Assembly: GCA_028023455.1 (NCBI GenBank)
Contig: JAQFVV010006208.1
Location: 4,258,963 to 4,322,962 of the forward strand
Reading direction: 5' to 3'
DNA length: 64,000 bases
From: Epiperipatus broadwayi
Taxonomy: Eukaryota; Onychophora; Udeonychophora; Euonychophora; Peripatidae
The position numbers and the translations under genes are program-made. Below are positions 56,521-64,000 of the stretch, in pieces. The notes beneath the pieces were generated by a model, which searched no databases, was not told where the DNA came from, and saw only the letters and a program-made list of their open reading frames with translations. Every line of letters starts with the position of its first letter. Position 1 is the stretch's first letter.

Positions 56521-57010
56521 AAATATACTAAATGACATCACATGATCACCATTTCTTATGCTTGCTTATAACTGTTGTTAAAACAGGCAAAACTCTCCAT
56601 ACAGTAGTGCCACTCAGTGCAAGCCAGAATAATCAATGGATGCCAGAAGGCTTGTGCATGAAATCCCTATCTAGTGCCTACTCATCCAATATCTCCAGAC
56701 TAGTTTCTAGCTTGTGGCTTTCGTCAGTGAGGAGCTTTGGATCTGAGAGCACTGCACCTAGATCTTAGGATCTATTGCAATCCTCTAGAAGCTACCTTTT
56801 ATTTCTACTTAACTACGAAACTATGAGTCTAAAATTGAAAACCCAATAATATTTTGAATCCGAGCTCAGCAGCTTATATTATAGTCATATAGGTCCGGAC
56901 TCAGTTCAGTATCCTTACATATTGATGTCTTTGGTTCGTTAATAACCATAGCCACCACTATCCTATTAGGCAGGATTGATATTAAACCACTAAACATCAC
57001 ATGATCACCA
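56521..57010 (-). mobile_element. Family A hammerhead repeat, full unit with terminal direct repeat
   Basis: Read on the minus strand, the unit runs from GGTGATCATGTGATGTTTAG through GTTTAATATCAATCCTGCCT to a second GGTGATCATGTGATGTCATT. The same terminal block therefore lies about 465 bp apart at both ends, as in a partial tandem. The core is intact (56693-56732). Confidence 0.85.
56693..56732 (-). ncRNA. Hammerhead ribozyme-like motif, family A, core intact
   Basis: Stem I CCTCA/TGGAG (one mismatch), CTGACGA, stem II AGC/GCT with loop CACAA, GAAAC, TA, GTC. Confidence 0.55.
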
Positions 57011-57029
57011 TTTCTTATATTTATAAATA

Positions 57030-57380
57030 TAACAAAATGTATGGGTACTGAACCGAGTTGAGACCTATATGACTATATATAAGCTACTGAGCTTGATTGA
57101 AAATATTATTGTGTTTTCAATTTTAGACTCATAGTTTTGTAATTAAGTAGAGATAAAAGGTGGCTGGTAGAGGGTTTCATTAGATTCTAAGATCTAGGTG
57201 CAGTGTTATCAGATCCAAAGCTTCTCACTGACGAAAACCACAAGCTTAAAAGTAGTCTGGGGATATTGGATGAGTAGGCTCTAGATAGGGATTTTATGCA
57301 CAAGCTTTCTTGCATCCATTGATTACTCTGGCTTGCACTGAGTGGCACTACTGTATGGAGAGTTTTGCCTGTTATATTAA
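57030..57380 (+). mobile_element. Family A repeat, plus strand, broken core
   Basis: It faces the 56521-57010 unit head to head. The core at 57233-57272 reads CTGACGA...TTAAAAG (G12 lost). Confidence 0.8.
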
Positions 57381-57399
57381 ATAACCTCAATACTACCAC

Positions 57400-58310
57400 A
57401 TATTCTTTTAAATTCATACAAATAAAGATACAATAAAAGATAAATGCCTCCCAAGATGCATTTTCTACTGAACCAGCACTCATCACTTGGCCCAGGTCAC
57501 CATATCTCATGTATATCTGTTATATGAAAATTATTTATCTATATTAAATAATTATATTTTGAATTATAAGAGTCAAATTAGCTCAATTCATATCTTTGAC
57601 ACTATCCACTTTAGATAAATACAGTAATGATTATTACTAATCATTTACTAAACTAGAGATTATCTCTAGCACAGATATAAACTTTAAATCTCAATTAAAG
57701 ATTAATATATCTGATTTTTTAAATTAAGCGTGCATCACACACACATGGAGTTATTCACACTCCTCTTTTCCACATGTAATTATTTATAAATATATTCAAT
57801 AACTTAAATACTACCACACCTTCTTTTAAATTCATATAAATAAAGATACAATAAGACATATGACTCCCAACATGCATTTTATGCTGAACCAGGACTCATC
57901 AGTTGACCCAGGTCACCATCTCTCATATATATCTCTATTATATGAAAAATATTTATCTATATTAAATAATTACATTTTGAATTACAAGTGTCAAATTAAC
58001 TCAACCCACATCTTTGACACCATTCACTTTAGATAAATATAGTAATGATTATTATTAATCATTTACTAAACTAGAGATTGTCTTTAGTACAGATATAAAT
58101 TAAATAGTCTTAATATTCTATAATTACATTTGAATTATAAGTGTCAAATTAATTCAACCCACATCTTTGACACCATTCACTTTAGATAAATATAGTAATG
58201 ATTATTATTAATCATTTACTAAATTAGAGAATGTCTCTAGCATAGTTATAAACTTCAAAACTCAATTAAAGATTAATATACCTGATTTTTGTAAATTAAG
58301 CACATATACA
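57400..58310 (-). mobile_element. Family E2 repeats in tandem, minus strand
   Basis: Units with hammerhead-like motifs at 57451-57492 (GTGATGA, C3 lost) and 57866-57908 (TAAAA for GAAA) lie about 416 bp apart. A third partial unit (58090-58310) follows. They match the plus-strand dimer at 33 kb (TTATTGTATCTTTATTT, ATTAATAATCATTACTA). Confidence 0.8.
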
Positions 58311-58489
58311 TATGGAGTTATCCCCTTAATTCCTTGTTATGAAAAATAGACTAAAATCTAAAAAGCCCAATTGTGATTGAAGAAAAAAATTTTTTTTCGC
58401 TATTAGTGCTGCAAAATAAAAAAATTTTTAAATATAAAAAAAAAAGTTCATTTTTATTTATTTTTAACTTTTTAATACCCTCTTTTCTT

Positions 58490-58595
58490 CCAAGCGTAAG
58501 CTTGTGGCTAAGACCTGTAGAGGTCCCTACCTTTGAATTTTTCAGACGCTTATTCCTAAGGTTACAGCCTTAGTAAATATTACTTAATATTGGCA
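58490..58595 (+). repeat. Dispersed repeat shared with 34434-34545
   Basis: It has the same GTAAGCTTGTGGCTAAGACC start and GGTTACAGCCTTAGTAAATA end as the 34-kb copy. Confidence 0.65.
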
Positions 58596-58599
58596 CAGT

Positions 58600-59810
58600 A
58601 AATAAAAATGTAAAACTATATTGTATTCTAAATCAACTTGACATTTGTAATATACATATCATTAGATAATTCTGAAATAAGTAAATATGTATACCTCTTA
58701 TGTATTGTAACAGACTATGTTTTACTCAACAAAGCTCAAACATTGGACACCAAATTGTAAACAGTTATAATATACAGTGTATTGTCAAAATATATTCTTA
58801 TGCAGGTGTGAATATCAGAAGCTTAATTTTCTGATTAAACATGTGCATGATTATATATTTGTATAATAAGTCATTAAATAACTTTAAATATGAAGACATC
58901 CTTTCTGTTGAAAAATTGTTTGTTCATTCAAAAAGTTTTTTTTTTTTTAAAAAAAAAGATTAACATAGTATATTGTAAACTAATTTTATTTTATTCAATC
59001 ATAAATCAAGTTTTCAATTGAAACAAAAAAAAACTGTCTTTTAAATTTGATATCAAAATAATGAAAATTTCCTCTGCCTATTGGTCTAGATCTAAGAAAC
59101 TTGGTCACCTACCTAAAATATTATAATGTTCTCTCACTTTAGTAGTGATTTTAAAAAAAAATGTACCAAATTTCAACAAATTATATTGAATTTAAATTAA
59201 AAATGTTTTAACTTTACTCACACTTTCAATTCAAACCAAAAAAATCTTTATACTGCCCCCTCTTATGTCTTACTTAAAACATATCGAAGTTAAGATTGAC
59301 TTTTAAATTTGATATCAAAATATTTGAAAATGGCTCCACATAGTATTCCAGATTTAAGAAACTAGATCAACTATTTTTGTACCAAATTTCAACAAATTAT
59401 ATTAAATTTAAATCTATTAAACTTTGATTTTAAAGTTTTATTCTAACTTAAATAAAAGTATTTACAAGTGTTTACAAATAAATAAACCAACAAACAGAGA
59501 TTGTAACTTAAATAAAAGCATTTAAAAAATAATCAAAATGTTTGTTGTTCAGCAGTTCATGTGAAGTTTAGTTATCAGAAGTGATAGAGTTGAGTCAAGA
59601 TTTATGAACTTGACTTTTAGAGTCCATCACTCTACTATGGATTGAAGCATGAAGAGCTTAGTATTTTTAAGATGTGAAGGCACTATTGGTATTATTGTAT
59701 AGAGTAAATATACATTGTAGCATTGTTATTTGTAATGTTAATATTAACTTTATGCATGAATTTTTAACCTACATAATACAAATAGGTGATAATATAAATT
59801 TATATTCATG
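58600..59810. other. AT-rich intron with one duplicated segment
   Basis: CTTTTAAATTTGATATCAAA and ACCAAATTTCAACAAATTAT occur at 59037-59190 and again at 59300-59400. Nothing else is recognised. Confidence 0.5.
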
Positions 59811-59814
59811 TTTA

Positions 59815-60840
59815 TTGTAATTAGAAGGGATTTCAACTCAGACTTTCAAGCTGGCTTCAGCTATTCACTCCGTTTTATACAATTGGATAAATGAACTCCA
59901 AAATGTATATTACATGTTGAACCAGTTGGACCAGATCATCATCTCCCACACTTGTATATAGTTAGTGCTCAGTTTATTAAGATATCAAATCTTCAAACTT
60001 TAATGGACAGGCTTCAATATGTCTATCAAAGTTTGAAGATTTTCTATCTTAAAATAAACTGAGCACTGATTATATATATGTGTGGGAGATGATGATACGG
60101 ATCAACTGATAAATGCTGGTTCAGCATGAAATACATATCTTAGAGATCATTTATTGTTTCCACATTATGTGGTAATGTGTATCAGTTGTGTAAAATGGCG
60201 TGGATAGCTGAAGGGAGCTTGAAAGTCTGAATTAAAATTCTTGGGAAATGATGGTCTGGATGAACGGATGAGTGCTGGTTCAGCATTGTTTCAACATTAT
60301 GTGGGCGTGTGTGTCAGTTGTATATAAGATAGAGTGGATAGCTGAAGGGTGCTTGAAAGTCTGAATTCAAATCCGTGGGAAATGATGATCTGGATCAACT
60401 GACAAGTGCTGGTTCAGCATGAAATACATATCTTCGAGGTCATTTATTGTTTCCACATTATGTGGTCATGTTTATAGATTTTAAGATGGGGTGATAGCTG
60501 GAGCTTGAAAGTCTGAATTCTAATACATGGGAAATTATGATCTGGATTAACTGATAAGTGCTGGTTCAGTATGAAATACCTATTTTGGAGATCATTTATT
60601 GTTTCCACATTATGTGGTCATGTGTTGTATAAGATGAGAGTGGATAGCTGAAGGCAGCTTGAGAGTCTGAATTTCAAATCTGATCCGGATCAACTGATGA
60701 GTGCTGGTTCAGCATGAAATACATATCTTGGAGATCATTTATTGTTTCCACATTATGTGGTCATGTATATCGGTTGTATAAGATGGAGTGGATAGCTAAA
60801 GAAGTCTGAATTCAAATCTCTTTTAATTACATTAAGTTCA
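59815..60840 (+). mobile_element. Family E hammerhead array, inverted copy plus five tandem units
   Basis: A minus-strand copy with a deleted core (59825-60045) is followed by five plus-strand units. The hammerhead starts lie at about 60106 (CTGATAA), 60264 (CGGATGA), 60399 (CTGACAA), 60551 (CTGATAA) and 60694 (CTGATGA), spaced 135-158 bp. Each unit has the motif, TTATTGTTTCCACATTATGT, and a tRNA-like tail with TCTGAATTCAAAT. Only the last core is intact. Confidence 0.88.
60689..60732 (+). ncRNA. Hammerhead ribozyme-like motif, family E, core intact
   Basis: Stem I TCAA/TTGG, CTGATGA-G, stem II TGCTG/CAGCA, GAAA, stem III ATA/TAT with loop CA, C17. It is the last unit of the tandem array. 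Confidence 0.65.
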
Positions 60841-61347
60841 GTGTAGACAATATACTTGTATTTGATTATTCATATTTATTGTAATGGATTGGAAGGTGAT
60901 TAAAGTGTCTTTGTTTTAGTTGCATCTGATAGTGACTAATTTATGTGTTAAGTGATCTGCCTTATTTAACAGAATGCACATTTAACTAAATGCAATGTTT
61001 TTACAACATTATATGTAAATTTCTGATTTATTAACTTGTTAACTAAACACTATTAGTATAATCTTAACACCTCTATTACAAATATTGGATTTATAATTCT
61101 TCACTTTATGAGGATTAAAATGTGTAAGAAATGAACTCTCCCATGTAGATCAGTCATTTGTAAAATTGGTGTTGTTTATATTTAGAATAAGTTCAACTTG
61201 TGAACCATGTTATCCATATATGTATATACTAATATTTGGGTCTCTTAATGCCAATAAATCAGAAATTATATATAATATTTTTAAAATGCTTTATTTAGTT
61301 ATATATGTGTGTGTTGTAGTTTAATGTCTTTGAATCAATAGACTCAT

Positions 61348-61611
61348 TTGATTTCTAGTCTACTATCAAATAGGGCCATTTTTTCAAAAGTAACATTATT
61401 AAAAGTATCAAAGTGGCATGTACAGTATAGTATAGAGATAAAATGTAAAACCCAAGAGCTAAATGTTTCTGGATCTATTTTTAGAGAATTAAAACAATTC
61501 CATGATAAATTAATGGAATGGAAATGTTACGCCCAACTTGCCTACTTGAGTGCTTTGAATATCACTTCTATCTTTCATCTAACTAACCCTATGCAATATT
61601 TATGGGATTAA
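61348..61611 (+). other. Unidentified 87-codon open frame
   Basis: From about codon 20 it reads VSKWHVQYSIEIKCKTQEL, NVSGSIFRELKQFHDKLMEW, KCYAQLAYLSALNITSIFHL. The composition (balanced charge, few Asn/Ile/Phe runs) is more protein-like than other random frames here, and it ends just before a family A repeat. No splice sites fit the host gene, and I do not recognise a family. It may be a retrotransposon or retrocopy fragment, or chance. Confidence 0.3.
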
Positions 61612-61624
61612 AAAAATACAAATA

Positions 61625-61802
61625 AGGCAAAACTCTCCATACAGTAGTGCCACCCTGTGCCAACCAGAGTAATCAATGGATGCCAGAAGGCTTATGCATA
61701 AAATCCCTATCTAATGCCTACTCATCCAATATCCCCAGACTAGTTTCTGGCTTGTGGCCTTCATCAGTAAGGAGCTTTGGATCTGAGAGCACTGCACCTA
61801 GT
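61625..61802 (-). mobile_element. Family A hammerhead repeat, truncated
   Basis: It runs from AACTCTCCATACAGTAGTGC to CTGAGAGCACTGCACCTAG. The core is intact. Confidence 0.8.
61733..61772 (-). ncRNA. Hammerhead ribozyme-like motif, family A, core intact
   Basis: Stem I CCTTA/TGGGG with wobbles, CTGATGA, stem II GGC/GCC with loop CACAA, GAAAC, TA, GTC. Confidence 0.55.
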
Positions 61803-61809
61803 GATCAAA

Positions 61810-62520
61810 AAAATATATAAAAAAATTAAGTAATGAAAAAAACAAATTATATTGCCACCTTTATTCATTTTCAAACCTTAAAAAGAATAACCCAGTGGTT
61901 AAATAGAAACAAAAGGGCTGTTATTAAGAATGGAGGAATGAATATGTTGTGTAGTTTATAATATATAAACTTGCCTATAGATAATGCCAATATCTGTTAA
62001 ATAATATTGTTATTTTGTAATGCAATGCAAATAAATCCTCAATAATTATGATTTTAGTTTGAATTTGTTTCCTATTTTCTAAGATTATCATTTGGTAACC
62101 GTTTATACTAGTGTATATTGATAATATTTTTAAGTTTTAATAAGTTGATTTTCCATTGGATAGTGTATATTGATAATATTTTTAAGTTTTAATAACTTAT
62201 TCAATGGCTATATCTCAAGATTATATATATAATGCTCGCAATTAGAATTTTACTTTCTGGATTTTAAATTTGAAGTTTTATTACTGTTTACGTGTCTATT
62301 TTTATATATATCTGTGAATTATTTATCATTATAATTGTTTTATTTTAAAATTTAATGTATTGAGTAAAATATTAGCTTTTTTTTTTGTTTTTTTAAATAA
62401 ATTGATTATTTTATATCAATTTATTTAAAAATAGATAATTACGTCTGCATTTTTATTTATTGTACAGTATAATGAACTAATAATTTAAAATTATGATGTA
62501 AGGAATATTACAATTTATTA
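61810..62520. other. AT-rich intron with a short tandem duplication
   Basis: TAGTGTATATTGATAATATT is duplicated at 62110 and 62161. Nothing else is recognised. Confidence 0.45.
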
Positions 62521-62532
62521 TTTTTTTAATAG

Positions 62533-62682
62533 GGTGGAGATATTCCTACTCAGGAAGAAATTATTAAAGTAATTAATTTATTGGAATTAAGGCGAAAACA
62601 TTGGGAAACTTTTTGGCTGGAACAACACAAGAGATTGGACCAACTTTTTCAATTATGCAGCTTCAACAAAGAATGTTTGATG
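62533..62682 (+). CDS. CCDC141: Exon 12: spectrin repeat 6, second half
   Basis: The exon has 50 codons in phase 0, with acceptor TTTTTAATAG and donor GTAAAT. It begins GGDIPTQEEIIKVINLLEL and ends CSFNKECLM, with WETFWLEQHKRLDQL in the middle. With exon 11 it gives a 109-codon repeat. The donor shows that the gene continues past the window. No later exon is seen before 64000, where a solo LTR and a hammerhead repeat occupy the intron. Confidence 0.88.
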
Positions 62683-62744
62683 GTAAATTGTTTTATATAT
62701 TTTTGATATCTCTGATAATTGTGGATCTTATTTTTTTTTGTTAT

Positions 62745-63331
62745 GTATTTGTTGTGTTTGGTTAGGCTTACAGGTTCGGTTCCAAACCAACAGACGCAAA
62801 AGAACAACTACTCAGCAATTAATATGTACAATTTATTAGTACTAAAAAATATACATACTTGTTAGTTAAATAATAATATACAAATATTGTTAATACACAT
62901 GTTAATGCTGAGATAGTCATACCGAGTAATGAAACTCGCTTCCAGCTAATGATTACCCTGTCTCATGAGCTCTGGTAAGACTCTTCCAGCTATGAATTTA
63001 GCTTGACTCGAGTTGGCTCTAATTCAGACATAGCAGTTTCCAGTCCGTAGGTAGACTTGCCTCACTGTGTGGACATCGCGATAATGAATAGAGAGTCTAT
63101 CCTTGCTGATGGCAGAGGGTTTAATGGAAGTACTTTCAGTTGTTCAGGTTGACAGAAGTAATTGCTCTCTGCCTTGCCTCCAAAAGGCTGACTATTTAAT
63201 GGCAGATCCCTTACCTTACTGGAAACATGCAGGTTTGGTGCACGAACCCTAATAGCAACTGGGTGCTAGCCAATCAGGTAAGGAATCTGAAATAGTCCAC
63301 TCCCAAAGGCAAGGTCAGATATGACAGTATT
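62745..63331 (-). mobile_element. Solo LTR with 5-bp target duplication
   Basis: The 577-bp segment 62750-63326 starts TGTTGTG and ends ATGACA. GTATT lies directly on both sides (62745-62749 and 63327-63331). It is richer in G+C than the intron. On the minus strand ATTAAATAG (near 63200) could be a TATA-like box, and AATAAA (near 62835) a poly(A) signal towards the far end, so minus is the likely sense. It sits 67 bp after exon 12. Confidence 0.85.
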
Positions 63332-63654
63332 ACTAAAAAAAATATATTATATGTGACTAAAGCCATCTTGTCATTTGCAATAAAACATTTATCTCAGACA
63401 TTATGACAATTCACCAAACTAATTATTAAATATATCCAATTTGAATAATGTCTGTCACATTAAGCTTAATCACAAATCTTTTTTTTCTGAACACATTGGT
63501 TATAGATCATTAGTGGCTAATGTTTCAGACTCCGTGCATCAATATTGCGACATATGAATTCACATTCACAATACAGTTTTTGTATAAAATACAATATGCT
63601 ATAAATAAATAATATGTAATATTTTTTTCATAATAACATGCTATTGAAAAAAGT

Positions 63655-64000
63655 TAAAGATTTAATGTAATTAGAGGGATTTGAACTCAGCATTTTCAGT
63701 CTGTTTATCCTCCACTCTATTTCAAGCAATCAATACACATGGCCACACATATGTGGAAAAGATACATTATTCCCAATATACATATTTCACAGAGAACTAG
63801 CACTCAATCGGGCTAGATCGTAATCTCCGACACACACATACAATCAGTGCTCAGTTTATATTAAGATGGCAATTCCTTAAACTTTAGTGGATGGGCTTCA
63901 ATCTTCTCACCCTTCCAACTATTCAACTCTCCAATTCATTGAAAAACTGGTAATGGAATGCTCAAAGCCATTACAGTTTGAGGAATTGCTATCTTAATAT
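63655..64000 (-). mobile_element. Family E repeat, degraded core, running off the window
   Basis: On the minus strand: upstream module (63850-64000), degraded motif (CGATTGAG for CTGATGAG, GAAAT kept, 63770-63812), and a tail with GCTGAGTTCAAATCCC (63665-63690). The order is the same as at 35 kb. Confidence 0.75.

Overview
This is an AT-rich, repeat-dense stretch of animal nuclear DNA. It appears to lie entirely inside one large gene on the + strand. I find no bacterial-type genes and no second host gene. Twelve internal exons (2146-62682) with GT-AG borders encode 644 codons of an uninterrupted spectrin-repeat array. The first exon already has an acceptor and the last still has a donor, so the gene runs off both ends. 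From memory, the order and local wording of the repeats best match CCDC141 (CAMDI), a spectrin-repeat scaffold protein. I cannot tell the phylum. RTE-type LINEs, a Penelope-like element and the gene family say invertebrate metazoan, but the base composition does not decide between groups.

The exon plan is strikingly regular. All twelve exons are multiples of three and all introns are phase 0. Each consecutive exon pair makes one spectrin repeat of 104-116 codons (six repeats). Repeats split early (about 40+64 codons) alternate with repeats split near or past the middle. Two introns are tiny (79 and 90 bp) and sit at equivalent places. The others run from 0.8 to 12 kb.

The introns are built largely of mobile DNA. 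Layout: 1-330 hammerhead/tRNA-like repeat; 892-1366 hAT element with 8-bp target duplication; 2470-3565 LINE remnant; 5033-5101 tRNA-Gly-like gene; 6032-6886 mariner-like remnant; 9262-9900 RTE 3' end; 10637-12587 minisatellite with a 222-bp higher-order unit; 17555-19215 inverted pair of Penelope-type GIY-YIG fragments; 22831-23455 composite palindrome; 25654-26263 and 62750-63326 solo LTRs with 5-bp target duplications; 29110-31560 RTE element split by a 1.16-kb terminal-inverted-repeat element carrying telomere-like repeats; 36820-37500 LINE 3' ends; 37792-38187 (TTA)n/(TAA)n; 45045-45610 and 52090-52720 related minisatellites.

The most interesting layer is RNA. At least six dispersed repeat families (called A to F here) carry the same compact fold: CTGANGA, a hairpin, GAAA, a very short stem III, NUH, and a closing stem I. 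This is the core of a type I hammerhead ribozyme. By eye, 22 copies keep all core positions and at least as many more are mutated. Some lie in head-to-tail dimers (411-bp and about 416-bp units, and an array of about 135-160-bp units). Many lie in foldback pairs in which only one arm is intact. One family (D) borders the Penelope-like fragments. This fits Penelope-like-element and retrozyme biology, in which tandem hammerheads release unit-length RNAs. The diversity of families inside one gene, and the pairing of one family with a tRNA-like box-B module, are what I would follow up.
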